From: Caulobacteraceae bacterium | GTDB lineage: Bacteria > Pseudomonadota > Alphaproteobacteria > Caulobacterales > Caulobacteraceae | Direction of reading: 5' to 3' | NCBI GenBank assembly: GCA_947475875.1 | Contig: CANJME010000013.1 | Location: 31,594-95,593 of the forward strand | DNA: 64,000 bases | Shown here: positions 34,842-43,381 of the stretch, in pieces | How positions within the stretch are numbered: position 1 is the stretch's first letter | Layout: each line of letters begins with the position of its first letter | Notes under the pieces: generated by a model | The model's database searches: none | What the model was told of the DNA's origin: nothing | The model's input: the letters and a program-made list of their open reading frames with translations, nothing else | Made by a program: the position numbers and the translations under genes

Positions 34842-35224
34842 GGTTTGATGATGTTCTGTTTCCCGTTCTTCATCGCGAGCGTGATGTTGCTGCCGTTCCG
34901 CTGGCCGCCGGACTCCTTGCCGGCAAAGATGCGCACGCCCGGATAGGTGTCGTTGTCCATGAACGCCACGCCCGAGCCGTCGGCGTTGGCCCCGAACTCG
35001 GTGCGGATGTGCCCGGCCGCGTCATACATCCGGAAGGTCACCTCGCCGCCAGCCTCGGCTTTCAGTTCGCCGCGCAGCTTGCCGGCCGAATCGACCAGTT
35101 CGATGGCCTGGGCGCGGACCATGGGGGTAACGGCGTTCTGGGCCTCGGCGCGCGACGTAATCAGCGCGCCGATCAGGATGATGTTGGCCGCGGCGAGCGC
35201 GATGGCCAGGCGGTTGGCGTTCAT
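34838..35224 (-). CDS. Secreted/anchored hypothetical protein
   Basis: A 128-residue protein starting at ATG 35224 with AAGGAGAT 9 bases upstream; the frame open to 35404 has no support. A hydrophobic N-terminus (LAIALAAANIILIGALI) is followed by AEAQ and a beta-rich domain (AIELVDSAGKLRGELKAEAG, FRMYDAAGHIRTEFGANADG, NDTYPGVRIFAGKESG). This looks like a small beta-structured repeat protein with Asp/Gly turns. I know no function. Its stop codon lies in the terminator stem shared with the amidohydrolase gene. Confidence 0.7.
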   Translation of the reverse strand: MNANRLAIALAAANIILIGALITSRAEAQNAVTPMVRAQAIELVDSAGKLRGELKAEAGGEVTFRMYDAAGHIRTEFGANADGSGVAFMDNDTYPGVRIFAGKESGGQRNGSNITLAMKNGKQNIIKP

Positions 35225-35403
35225 GAGCGGGAATCTCCTTGCGACGCCTCTCTTTGCGACACTTGCGCAACGGTTTTGCGACACGCCCGGCGCTGATGGA
35301 CAAAAAGTCGCTGAAACCAAGGGTAGCTGGAAGTCATGCGTATTCCCAGATAAGGGATAGGCCGTCCGCCCTCCCCGGCGGACATCGCATCCAGGAGCTA
35401 TCA

Positions 35404-36564
35404 ATGAAACGCGCCGCCACCCTGGCCCTCGGCACGGCCCTCTGCGCTATCCTCGCCCTTCCCTCGGCCTTGCTGGCCGCCGACCCCAAAGCGCCCGCCG
35501 CCAAATCCGGCGCGCCGGCCGCGAAGGCCGCTCCCGCCAAGGCCGGCGCCTACAAGGCCCCCCGAAACGCCTTCGGACAGCCCAATCTGGAAGGGGACTG
35601 GTCCAACGCCTCGCTGACGCCGGAAACGCGTCCCGCCAACCTGGCCGACCGCGCCGTCTACACGCCCGAAGAAGTCGCCCGCCTGGAAGGCGCGGTGGTC
35701 AAGGAAGTGGAAACCGGCAACCAGCGGGTCGATCCCAACGCTCCGCCTCCGACCAAGGGCGGCGACGCCCCGCCTCCGGGCACCCGTCCCGAGTTCGCCG
35801 CAGCTGGCGGCAATGTCGGCGGCTATGACCGCGGCTGGCTTGATCCTGGCTCGACGGTGATGCGCGTCGGCGGCCAGCCCCGCACCTCGATCCTGACCAC
35901 GCCGAACGGCCGCCCGCCCGCCCGCAAGGCCGGCGCGGTGACGCCTGCCGCGCCGCCCGCCCCTGCCCGCGTGCCGCCGCCCGCCGGCCAGCGCGCCGGC
36001 GCCAATGACAATCCCGAGCAGCGCTCGCTCAGCGACCGATGCATCCTGTCGTTCGGCCGTAACGGCGGCCCGCCGATGCTGGCCAACGGCTTCTACAACA
36101 ACAACTATCACATCGTTCAGAGCCGCGATGCGGTGATCATCGAAACCGAAATGGTGCACGACTCGCGCATCATCCGCCTGAACGGCAAGCACCGCACCGA
36201 CGGCATTCGCCCGTATTTCGGCGACTCCATCGGCCACTTCGAGGGCGAGACCCTGGTGGTGGAAACTACCAATATTCCGCAGATCCAGACCTACAACGGC
36301 AGCTGGCTGAACCTGACGGTGACCGAAAAGTTCACCCGGGTGTCTCCCAACCGCATCCTCTATCAGTACACGATCCACGATCCGACGCTGTGGGATGTGG
36401 ATTGGGGCGGCGAATACGAGTTCTCGCCGCTGAACGGCCGCGTCGAGGAATATGCCTGCCACGAGGGCAACTATGCGCTCGAGGGCATCCTTGCTGGAGA
36501 ACGCGCCGCTGAAGCCGCCGCCGCGCGCACCAGCGCCGCGACACCGGCCGCCACCGCGCGGTAG
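35404..36564 (+). CDS. Secreted hypothetical protein with conserved C-terminal domain
   Basis: A 386-residue protein. ATG 35404 opens a signal peptide (AATLALGTALCAILALPSAL). It continues with an Ala/Lys/Pro linker and FGQPNLEGDWSNASLTPETRP, the entry motif of a secreted family found in many copies in sphingomonads and Acidobacteria. A Pro-rich insert spans about residues 180-205. The C-terminal domain (NNNYHIVQSRDAVIIETEMVH, RPYFGDSIGHFEGETLVVET, VTEKFTRVSPNRILYQYTIHD) is beta-rich. The reaction is unknown. The gene is probably transcribed alone; a hairpin follows its stop. Confidence 0.75.
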   Translation: MKRAATLALGTALCAILALPSALLAADPKAPAAKSGAPAAKAAPAKAGAYKAPRNAFGQPNLEGDWSNASLTPETRPANLADRAVYTPEEVARLEGAVVKEVETGNQRVDPNAPPPTKGGDAPPPGTRPEFAAAGGNVGGYDRGWLDPGSTVMRVGGQPRTSILTTPNGRPPARKAGAVTPAAPPAPARVPPPAGQRAGANDNPEQRSLSDRCILSFGRNGGPPMLANGFYNNNYHIVQSRDAVIIETEMVHDSRIIRLNGKHRTDGIRPYFGDSIGHFEGETLVVETTNIPQIQTYNGSWLNLTVTEKFTRVSPNRILYQYTIHDPTLWDVDWGGEYEFSPLNGRVEEYACHEGNYALEGILAGERAAEAAAARTSAATPAATAR

Positions 36565-36582
36565 GATCATATTTTGATCGTC

Positions 36583-36605
36583 ATCCCCGGGCTTGTCCCG
36601 GGGAT
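36583..36605. terminator. Hairpin after secreted-protein gene
   Basis: Arms ATCCCCGGG (36583-36591) and CCCGGGGAT (36597-36605), loop CTTGT, 19 bases after the stop codon at 36564. The remaining bases to 36804 include a second GC-rich imperfect repeat (GGAACAAGTCCGG twice, near 36692 and 36718) and no gene. Confidence 0.5.
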
Positions 36606-36804
36606 TCATCGCGCAGCTGGCAGTTCGGACGCGTGATCGCCTCGGCGCGGCGATCCTCCCCTTTTCTTGGGGGCCGCAGGAATGGCCCCGCGGAACAAGT
36701 CCGGGGGCAGCGGGCCGGAACAAGTCCGGCCCTTGCTTAAACCGATCCGCAACCTCTGCGGCGTTAAGGTAAATCCCTGACTCGCCGGGAAGGGTGTTTG
36801 CCTC

Positions 36805-37884
36805 GTGGAAATCGACGTCGTTCGTCCTTCGCAGTTGACGCAGGAACAGATCGCCCTGTGGACGGCGTTTCAGACTGAGGGCGAGGACCTCGGCAGCCCG
36901 TTCCTGTCGCCGCACTGGCCGCGTGCGGTGGAAATCGCCCAGAACCCCGACCAGGACACCGCCCGCGTCGCCGTGCTGCATGAAGCCGGCCGCCCGCGCG
37001 GCTTTTTCTCCGCCAAGGTCAAAGGTGGGGTCGGCATGCCGATCGGCGCCCCGATGTCCGACTACCAGGGCCTGGTTGCAGCGGAAGGAACGTCGGTCGA
37101 TCCGAAACGCCTCCTGCAGGCGTTGGGCCTGGCCCGCTATGATTTCTGCCACATGCCGAAGAGTCAGACGGCGTTCTCTGGCCATCTGCGGGGCGCCGGG
37201 CCCTCGTGGATCTCGCGCCTGCCGTTCGGCTACGACGCCTATGCCCACGACAAGAACGCCGAATCCGGGGTGCTGAAGGACCTCGATAAGCGCCGGCGCA
37301 AGGCCGAGAAAGACCACGGCAAGGTCACCTTCACCGCCTTTTCGCGCTCACAGTCCGACTTCGACCAGATGATGGCCTGGAAGCGCGAGCAATACCGCGA
37401 GACCGGCCAGACCGACATTTTCGCAGCGGGCTGGACCCAGCGGCTGATGGCCGTCCTCTTCGACAGCCGCGATCCGGGTTTCGGCGGCACCTTCTTCACT
37501 CTGCACATCGACGACAAGCTGGTCGCCGCCCAGTTTCACCTGCGCGGCGCGGACATCATCCACGCCTGGATCATCGCCCACGATGCGGCTTACGAGCGGG
37601 TCTCGCCCGGCCTGCTGCTTTTCCAGGACATCATGCACTGGATGGACGAAACGCCCTATACCTCGATCGACTACGGGCCGGGCGACTACCGGTTCAAGCG
37701 CCAGCTGGCCAACGCCGAGTGCGTGATCGGCCACGGTTTCGTCGGCCGCCCAGGCGCAGCCACCTTTATCCGCGGCGCAGCCTACGGCATCCGCGAGGCG
37801 GCCGAACGCCTGTCGCTGGGCAAGGTCTCCGAACTGCCCGGCAAGGCGATGCGGCGCTACGATTTGATGCGTGGGCTGCGCTAG
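36805..37884 (+). CDS. FemAB/GNAT-like acetyltransferase (CelD/BcsL-type, HfsK-like)
   Basis: A 359-residue cytoplasmic protein starting at GTG 36805. It has two tandem GNAT-like halves; the second (FDQMMAWKREQYRETG, then TFFTLHIDDKLVAAQFHLRG, then IDYGPGDYRFKRQLA) carries the sequence typical of CelD/BcsL polysaccharide acetyltransferases. Caulobacter HfsK, which modifies holdfast exopolysaccharide, belongs to this family, but orthology is not shown by context; the next gene is a threonine ammonia-lyase. Glycan-precursor acylation is the inferred role. Confidence 0.75.
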   Translation: MEIDVVRPSQLTQEQIALWTAFQTEGEDLGSPFLSPHWPRAVEIAQNPDQDTARVAVLHEAGRPRGFFSAKVKGGVGMPIGAPMSDYQGLVAAEGTSVDPKRLLQALGLARYDFCHMPKSQTAFSGHLRGAGPSWISRLPFGYDAYAHDKNAESGVLKDLDKRRRKAEKDHGKVTFTAFSRSQSDFDQMMAWKREQYRETGQTDIFAAGWTQRLMAVLFDSRDPGFGGTFFTLHIDDKLVAAQFHLRGADIIHAWIIAHDAAYERVSPGLLLFQDIMHWMDETPYTSIDYGPGDYRFKRQLANAECVIGHGFVGRPGAATFIRGAAYGIREAAERLSLGKVSELPGKAMRRYDLMRGLR

Positions 37885-37982
37885 GGCAGCGAAGCGGCAG
37901 CGCAAGGAAAAACATCCCTGCGCTGGACTTCACGGAGGCCCAAACCTAGTTTGCGCGACTTTTTCAAGCCGGTACTCGCGTC

Positions 37983-39185
37983 ATGACTCTCACATTCGCC
38001 GATATCGAGGCCGCCGCGGCGCGCCTTAAGGGACACGTGGAGCGCACCCCGCTCCGCCATTCGGTGACGCTGTCGCAGATTACCGGCGCGCAGGTGTGGG
38101 TCAAGTTCGAGAACCTGCAGTTCACCGCCGCCTACAAGGAGCGCGGCGCGCTCAACAAGCTGCTGCTGCTGACGGACGAGGAACGCAAGCGCGGTGTCAT
38201 CGCCGCCTCGGCGGGCAATCACAGCCAGGGCCTGGCCTATCACGCCGCGCGGCTGGGCGTGCCGGTGACCATCGTCATGCCACGCTCAACGCCCTTCACC
38301 AAGGTGCAGCACACCCGCGACTACGGCGCCGAGGTGGTGATCGAAGGCGATTCCTACGACGAAGCCTACGGCCATGCGCTGGCGCTGAAACAGCATCGGG
38401 GCCTGGTTCTGGTCCACCCGTTCGACGACTACGACGTCATGGCCGGCCAGGGCACAGTTGCGCTGGAAATGCTGGAAGACCAGCCCGATCTGGAAGTGTT
38501 GGCCGTGCCGATCGGCGGCGGCGGTCTGATCAGCGGCATGGCGACGGCGGCCAAGCACATGAACCCGGCCATCCGGGTCGTGGGCATCGAGCCGTCGATG
38601 TACCCCTCCTTCAGCGCTCGCATGCAGGGCATTGAGTCCAAGGTCGGCGGCCTGACCGTCGCCGAGGGCATCGCGGTCAAGACCGTCGGCGATCTGACGT
38701 TTGAGACCGCAGCCCCGCTGATCGAAGAGGTGCTGCTGGTCGACGAGCCGTTCTTCGAACGGGGCGTGGCGCTCTACTGCAATGTCGAAAAGACCATCGC
38801 CGAGGGTGCGGGCGCGGCCTCGCTGGCGGCTCTGCTGCAATACCCGGAGAAGTTCAAGGGCGCGAAATGCGGCCTGATCCTTTCGGGTGGCAATATCGAT
38901 ACGCGCCTGCTGGCCTCGGTGCTGACGCGTGAGCTGGTCCGCGACCAGCGGCTGGTGTCCCTGCGCATCATCGGCGACGACCGCCCGGGCCTGCTCGCCA
39001 AGACTTCCGAACTCATCGGCCGGATGGGCGCCAACATCATCGAGGTGGCCCACAACCGTCTGGCCCTGGATGTGCCCGCCAAGGGCGCGGAATTCGACAT
39101 CATGATCGAGACGCGCGATGCCCGTCACACCCAGGAAATCATCGACGCCCTGCGTGAAGCGGGCTATCCGCCAAGACCTGTCTAA
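37983..39185 (+). CDS. ilvA: Threonine ammonia-lyase with C-terminal ACT domain
   Basis: A 400-residue fold-type II PLP enzyme that deaminates threonine to 2-oxobutanoate. The PLP Lys is in FTAAYKERGALNKLL (about residue 55). The phosphate-binding loop is PIGGGGLISGMA (about 176). SAGNHSQGLAYHAARLG is the substrate loop. A C-terminal ACT domain (VSLRIIGDDRPGLLAKTSEL, about residues 322-400) gives allosteric control. This length matches the single-ACT TdcB/IlvA group of alphaproteobacteria. The FKBP gene follows after 10 bases. Confidence 0.92.
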   Translation: MTLTFADIEAAAARLKGHVERTPLRHSVTLSQITGAQVWVKFENLQFTAAYKERGALNKLLLLTDEERKRGVIAASAGNHSQGLAYHAARLGVPVTIVMPRSTPFTKVQHTRDYGAEVVIEGDSYDEAYGHALALKQHRGLVLVHPFDDYDVMAGQGTVALEMLEDQPDLEVLAVPIGGGGLISGMATAAKHMNPAIRVVGIEPSMYPSFSARMQGIESKVGGLTVAEGIAVKTVGDLTFETAAPLIEEVLLVDEPFFERGVALYCNVEKTIAEGAGAASLAALLQYPEKFKGAKCGLILSGGNIDTRLLASVLTRELVRDQRLVSLRIIGDDRPGLLAKTSELIGRMGANIIEVAHNRLALDVPAKGAEFDIMIETRDARHTQEIIDALREAGYPPRPV

Positions 39186-39195
39186 GAGGATATCC

Positions 39196-39717
39196 ATGCG
39201 CCGTATCATCATCGCCGTCGCCGGCCTTGTCCTGGCTTCCGCCCCGCTCGCCGCCTGCAAACCGGCCGGCGCGCCCAATGCCGCGTCAGCCACAAAGAAC
39301 CTCGCCGACGGCAAGGCCTTCCTCGAGGCCAACGGCAAGAAAGCGGACGTCAAGACCTTGCCGTCCGGGGTTCAGTACAAGGTCGTTCGCTCAGGCCCGG
39401 CCGGCAGCCTGCAGCCGGCCACCCGCGATGAGGTGAAAGTCCACTACGAGGGCAAGCTCCTGAACGGCACGGTGTTCGATTCGTCCTATGAGCGCGGCGT
39501 GCCGCCCGCTTTCGCCCTCAACCGGGTGATTCCCGGATGGACCGATGCGCTGTCGCACATGCACGTGGGCGACGAATGGATCATCTACATCCCCTCGGAG
39601 CTGGCCTATGGCGAGCATCCCGAACAGCATGGCGCGGACGAGATTCCGCCCAATGCGGTGCTGACCTTCCGCGTTGAACTGCTCGACGTTTTGCCCGCGT
39701 TCGGCCCTGGCGGCTAG
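39196..39717 (+). CDS. FKBP-type peptidyl-prolyl isomerase, lipoprotein
   Basis: A 173-residue envelope foldase. ATG 39196 follows AAGAGGA. The signal ends in ASAPLAAC, a probable lipobox, so it is likely membrane-anchored in the periplasm. The mature FKBP domain includes VKVHYEGKLLNGTVFDSSYERG (split here by family-typical residues), FALNRVIPGWTDALSHM and the end PNAVLTFRVELLDV, all standard FKBP/FkpA elements. It is probably co-transcribed with ilvA. The stop codon is the first part of a structured repeat element. Confidence 0.9.
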   Translation: MRRIIIAVAGLVLASAPLAACKPAGAPNAASATKNLADGKAFLEANGKKADVKTLPSGVQYKVVRSGPAGSLQPATRDEVKVHYEGKLLNGTVFDSSYERGVPPAFALNRVIPGWTDALSHMHVGDEWIIYIPSELAYGEHPEQHGADEIPPNAVLTFRVELLDVLPAFGPGG

Positions 39718-39825
39718 AGCGACGTGCGATCTGATGGCATCAGATCGCCGCTCCAGCTTTTTGTTTTGTCGCGCGTTTGTTCCGAAAACCGGTCCTCACT
39801 TTTCGTAACGCGCTCCCGAGCCGCC
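39717..39825. repeat. Two-hairpin intergenic repeat element, copy 1
   Basis: Hairpin 1 pairs GAGCG (39717-39721) with CGCTC (39749-39753) and, inside, GCGATCTGAT (39726-39735) with ATCAGATCGC (39739-39748). A spacer containing TTTTGTCGCGCG leads to hairpin 2 built on TCCGAAAACCGG...TTTTCG. Copy 2 is at 53485-53584. Related sequences are common between genes in alphaproteobacteria. Confidence 0.8.
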
Positions 39826-39916
39826 TATTGCCCCGAAGGGTTAACGCCATTACTTTGGCCATAGGGGACGACACAGGCGCGCTGACGATTTCGCGCGCCA
39901 GACTGGAGTTACGCGG

Positions 39917-40171
39917 ATGATATCCGCCCTGACCGTTGCCGCTTTCCTGTTCGCCGCCCCCGCCACGCCGGAGCCGGGCGCCCCCTCGCAGCAGTTTCCG
40001 GACTTCGCCGCGTGCGACGCCAACCGCGACGGCAAGGTCACGAAAGCCGAGTTCATCGCCGCGCTGACCACCGATCAGAAGAAGATCGGCGAGCGGGTGT
40101 TCGCCGCGCGCGACGCCAACAAAGACGGGGTTCTGAGCCGTGAGGAATTCAACCCGCCGGCGCCAAAATAG
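39917..40171 (+). CDS. Small secreted EF-hand protein 1
   Basis: An 84-residue protein with a short signal peptide (ALTVAAFLFAAPATP) and two EF-hand loops: DANRDGKVTKAEF (about residues 34-46) and DANKDGVLSREEF (about 66-78). Each has Asp or Asn at positions 1, 3, 5 and a Glu at 12, so calcium binding is expected. It is the shortest of four consecutive secreted EF-hand genes (39917-42049) and lacks the Gly-rich linkers of the others. GGAG precedes the ATG by about 8 bases. Confidence 0.85.
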   Translation: MISALTVAAFLFAAPATPEPGAPSQQFPDFAACDANRDGKVTKAEFIAALTTDQKKIGERVFAARDANKDGVLSREEFNPPAPK

Positions 40172-40298
40172 GGCTTCCTTTTCGTCGCTAGGGAATCTCG
40201 GCCGAGAAATATAGCCGCAATACGGGTCATCTACTGCGAAGCTGGGGACGAAGATTTCCTGTGCGATAAACACAACAACACATCTGGGAGACAACAAC

Positions 40299-40724
40299 AT
40301 GCGTATTTCCACACTTCTCGTGGCGGCTGCGGCCGTCGCGGCGATGAGCGGCGCGGCGCTCGCCCAGCCTCCGGCTGGTGGTGGCGGCGGTGGCCGTGGC
40401 CCGGCGCTGACCCCTGAACAGCTGGAAACGGCTTTCAAGGCCGGCGACGCCAACAAGGACGGCAAACTCGACAAGGCAGAACTGGGCAAGGCCCTGGACG
40501 CCCGGACGGCGGCTATCGCGGCCGCGGCCGGCGGCGCGGCTGGCCCGGGCCGTGGTCCGATGACCCCGGAACAGCTGGACGCCAACTTCATGCGCTATGA
40601 CGCCAACATGGACGGCTCGGTCAGCCTGGCCGAGTTCCAGATGCCTCCCGGTCGTGGCGGCGGCGGCGGTGGCCGTGGCGGTCCCGGCGGCGGTGGCGGC
40701 GGCGGCCGCGGCCCCGGCGGCTGA
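40299..40724 (+). CDS. Secreted EF-hand protein 2, Gly-rich
   Basis: A 141-residue protein with signal peptide (LLVAAAAVAAMSGAALA), a Gly-rich linker, and two EF-hand loops: DANKDGKLDKAEL (about residues 51-63) and DANMDGSVSLAEF (about 101-113). Between them is an Ala-rich helix, and the end is a Gly/Arg run. The upstream region resembles that of EF-hand gene 3. GGGAGA lies 7 bases before the ATG. It is a near copy of the next gene, followed by its own terminator. Confidence 0.88.
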   Translation: MRISTLLVAAAAVAAMSGAALAQPPAGGGGGGRGPALTPEQLETAFKAGDANKDGKLDKAELGKALDARTAAIAAAAGGAAGPGRGPMTPEQLDANFMRYDANMDGSVSLAEFQMPPGRGGGGGGRGGPGGGGGGGRGPGG

Positions 40725-40749
40725 TCCAGCCAGCTTCAGTAGCTTAAGG

Positions 40750-40777
40750 AAAGCGCCTCCCTCGGGGGGCGCTTTTT
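40750..40777 (+). terminator. Rho-independent terminator of EF-hand gene 2
   Basis: Arms AAAGCGCC (40750-40757) and GGCGCTTT (40768-40775) are followed by a T run, 26 bases after the stop. The preceding CTTCAGTAGCTTA is shared with the terminator at 41436, so the terminator was duplicated with the gene. Confidence 0.85.
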
Positions 40778-40935
40778 CTTTGCGCGATTCCTTGTGCGAC
40801 AAGGCGCCGCAGCTGTAGCGCGGCGAAATTTACAGAACCAAATATCGCCGTAATCGGGGCCGATGACTCGCCCTTCGTGGGACGACGAAGACCTGTGCGG
40901 ACTGCACAAAACAACCCAATTGGAGACGACCTGAT

Positions 40936-41409
40936 ATGCGGATTTCAACTCTTCTCGCGGCCGCGGCTGTGACGGCGATCGCCGGCGCTGCCCTGGCCCA
41001 ACCGCCTGCCGGCGGCGGCGGTGGCGGCCGCGGCGGCTTTCCGGGCGCGCAACTGACGCCCGAGCAGCTGGAAACGGCCTTCAAGGCCGGCGACGCCAAC
41101 AAGGACGGCAAGCTCGACAAGGCCGAGCTTCCGGCGGCCCTGACGGCTCGCCAGGCGGCCCAGACGGCGGCGATGGCGGCGGCGGCCCAGGCGGCCGGCG
41201 TCGAAATCCCGGCCGGTCGTGGCGGTGGTGCGGCTCAGCCGATGACCCCCGAACAGGTCGACGCGCAGTTCATGCGCATTGACGCCAACATGGACGGCTC
41301 GATCTCGCTTGACGAGTTCAAGGCCGCTCCCGCCGGACGTGGCGGCGGTCGTGGTGGCCCCGGCGGTCCAGGCGGCGGCGGCGGCCGTGGCGGCCCGCCC
41401 GCCGGCTGA
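40936..41409 (+). CDS. Secreted EF-hand protein 3, Gly-rich
   Basis: A 157-residue paralogue of EF-hand protein 2. It has a signal peptide, a Gly-rich linker (PPAGGGGGGRGGFPG), loops DANKDGKLDKAEL (about residues 55-67) and DANMDGSISLDEF (about 116-128), and a longer Ala-rich middle (QAAQTAAMAAAAQAAG). The first EF-hand region is nearly identical at DNA level to that of gene 2. GGAGAC precedes the ATG. It is expected to be periplasmic and calcium-binding; its partner is unknown. Confidence 0.88.
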   Translation: MRISTLLAAAAVTAIAGAALAQPPAGGGGGGRGGFPGAQLTPEQLETAFKAGDANKDGKLDKAELPAALTARQAAQTAAMAAAAQAAGVEIPAGRGGGAAQPMTPEQVDAQFMRIDANMDGSISLDEFKAAPAGRGGGRGGPGGPGGGGGRGGPPAG

Positions 41410-41435
41410 TCCGGCCAACTTCAGTAGCTTATGGG

Positions 41436-41465
41436 AAAGCGCTGCCGGCAACGGCGGCGCTTTTT
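41436..41465 (+). terminator. Rho-independent terminator of EF-hand gene 3
   Basis: Arms 41436-41447 and 41452-41463 pair over 12 positions with one G-U, then TTTTT. It is a duplicate of the terminator after EF-hand gene 2. Confidence 0.85.
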
Positions 41466-41521
41466 CATTTTCCCGCCGCATTGTGGCGGAATAGTTCAGC
41501 TTGAAGAAAGGGAGAGACATC

Positions 41522-42049
41522 ATGCGTCCTTCGATTCTTGTCCTGACCAGCGCCGTCGCCAGCGTGATCGCGAGCCTTGCCATTGCCCAGACCCCGGAGG
41601 CGCCCGCGTCGGCTACGGCGCCCGAAGCGGCCGCGGCGGCGCCGTCAGCTCCCGCGACAGCTCCTGCACGGGCGGGGCGAGGGGCGGCGCTTCTGGCCGG
41701 ACGCGGCGGTCGGGCGGGCCTGGCGCTACAGCAGCCCACGGCGGAGCGATTCGACGCGGCGGACGCCAACAAGGACGGCAAGCTCGATCAGGCCGAGTTC
41801 GGCAAGACCATGGATGAGCGGGTCGCGACCCGGCCGCAGATCGCTTCAGGCCTGTTCCGTCTGCGCGACCGGAACATGGACGGGTTTGTCTCCAGGGAGG
41901 AATTCACCGCCGCGGTGGGACCGATCGGCGGCGGACTGGCCGGCCGCGGCGGTCGCGGCGGAGCCCTGACCCCGCCGGCCGCAACGCCGGCCGCGCCGAC
42001 GGCCGATACGCCGCCAGTAACGCCGCCCGCGCCCGCTCCGGCGAGTTAG
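41522..42049 (+). CDS. Secreted EF-hand protein 4
   Basis: A 175-residue protein with signal peptide (ILVLTSAVASVIASLAIAQ), an Ala/Pro linker and a Gly/Arg patch (AGRGAALLAGRGGRAG). Its loops are DANKDGKLDQAEF (about residues 80-92) and DRNMDGFVSREEF (about 119-131). The second loop has Arg at position 2. The end is Pro/Ala-rich. ATG 41522 follows AAAGGGAGAGA. Its stop TAG overlaps the stop TAA of the convergent thiolase gene (TTAG, 42046-42049), so no separate terminator follows. Confidence 0.87.
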   Translation: MRPSILVLTSAVASVIASLAIAQTPEAPASATAPEAAAAAPSAPATAPARAGRGAALLAGRGGRAGLALQQPTAERFDAADANKDGKLDQAEFGKTMDERVATRPQIASGLFRLRDRNMDGFVSREEFTAAVGPIGGGLAGRGGRGGALTPPAATPAAPTADTPPVTPPAPAPAS

Positions 42050-43248
42050 ACCCGCTCGAGGATCACCGCGATCCCCTGGCCGACGCCGATGCACATGGTG
42101 CAGAGCGCATAGCGGCCCTTGGTGCGGTGGAGTTCTTCCACGGCGGTGAGCGCGAGGCGAGCGCCCGAGGCGCCGAGCGGGTGGCCCAGCGCGATGGCCC
42201 CGCCGTTCGGATTGACGCGCGGATCGTCGAACGCCACGCCCAGTTCTTGCAGCACCGCGAGACCTTGGGCTGCAAAGGCCTCGTTGAGTTCGATGACGTC
42301 GATGTCGCTCATCGACAGGCCGGTGCGCTCGAGCACCTTGCGGGTGGCGGGCGCGGGACCGATGCCCATGATGCGCGGCTCAACACCGGCTACCGCCATA
42401 GAGACGATGCGGGCGCGCGGCGTCAGGCCGTGGCGGGCGGCGGCGGCTTCGGAGGCGACGATCATCGCCGCGGCCCCGTCATTGACGCCCGAGGCGTTGC
42501 CGGCGGTGACTGTGCCGTCCGGGCGGACGATGGGTTTCAGCGCGCCGAGCGCTTCCATCGTCGTGGCTCTGGGGTGTTCGTCGCGGTCGACGATGATGGG
42601 ATCGCCCTTGCGCTGAGCGATGGTCACCGGCGCGATCTCGACGGCGAGGCGGCCATTGGCTTGCGCCGCGGCGGCCTTGGCCTGGCTGGCGAGGCCCATC
42701 TTGTCCTGATCCAGGCGGCTGATCTGCCATTGCTGGGCAACGTTCTCGGCCGTCTCGGGCATGGAATCGATGCCGTAGAGCGCTTTCATTTTCGGGTTCA
42801 CGAAGCGCCAGCCGATGGTGGTGTCGTAGATCTCGTTCGACCGGGAAAAGGCGGTGTCGGCCTTGCCCATCACGAAGGGGGCCCGGGTCATACTCTCGAC
42901 CCCGCCGGCGATGATGAAGTCGGCGTCACGCGCCTTGATGTCGCGCGATGCCTGACCCACGGCGTTGAGGCCTGAGCCACAGAGGCGGTTGACGGTGATC
43001 CCAGGCGCTGAGGTCGGCAGGCCCGCCAGCAGGCCTGACATGCGGCCGACGTCGCGGTTGTCTTCGCCCGCCTGGTTGGTGTTGCCGTAGATGACGTCGT
43101 CGAGCGCGCCCCAGTCGGCCTTGGTGTTGCGAGCCATAAGGGCCCGGATCGGCACGGCCCCGAGGTCATCGGTGCGCACTTGCGCGAGCGATCCGCCATA
43201 GCGGCCAAAGGGCGTGCGGATGGCGTCGCAGATAAAGGCGTCGGTCAT
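42046..43248 (-). CDS. pcaF: Thiolase, probable beta-ketoadipyl-CoA thiolase
   Basis: A 400-residue thiolase that splits 3-oxoadipyl-CoA or other 3-ketoacyl-CoAs. ATG 43248 has AAAGGA upstream. The nucleophilic Cys is in NRLCGSGLNAVGQA (about residue 90), the His in GGAIALGHPLGASGAR (about 356), and the second Cys in LCTMCIGVGQG (about 386). The RTPFGRYGG start and the FVNPKMKALYG segment fit the PcaF-like group. No other beta-ketoadipate genes are nearby, so a general acetyl-CoA acyltransferase role remains possible. Confidence 0.88.
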   Translation of the reverse strand: MTDAFICDAIRTPFGRYGGSLAQVRTDDLGAVPIRALMARNTKADWGALDDVIYGNTNQAGEDNRDVGRMSGLLAGLPTSAPGITVNRLCGSGLNAVGQASRDIKARDADFIIAGGVESMTRAPFVMGKADTAFSRSNEIYDTTIGWRFVNPKMKALYGIDSMPETAENVAQQWQISRLDQDKMGLASQAKAAAAQANGRLAVEIAPVTIAQRKGDPIIVDRDEHPRATTMEALGALKPIVRPDGTVTAGNASGVNDGAAAMIVASEAAAARHGLTPRARIVSMAVAGVEPRIMGIGPAPATRKVLERTGLSMSDIDVIELNEAFAAQGLAVLQELGVAFDDPRVNPNGGAIALGHPLGASGARLALTAVEELHRTKGRYALCTMCIGVGQGIAVILERV

Positions 43249-43381
43249 GTCAAAGATCCTTTGTTCGTGTCTCACGGCGCTCAGGGCGCCGCCTGCCCTT
43301 CCGAAATAGGATCGAAGCTGGTCGAGGCCAAGAGAGAAATGGCGGACGCCCGCTCTACCCCCGCGCCTCCGGCGCGGCTTG

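Noticed and set aside
35401..37317. 638-residue minus-strand frame
   Set aside because: It is antisense to the secreted protein at 35404 and the acetyltransferase at 36805, both with better motifs, and its own sequence is Arg/Gly-rich without recognisable domains.
37888..37906. Attachment-site duplicate resembling the repeat at 1925
   Set aside because: It is a short gene-tail repeat without an integrase or tRNA nearby.
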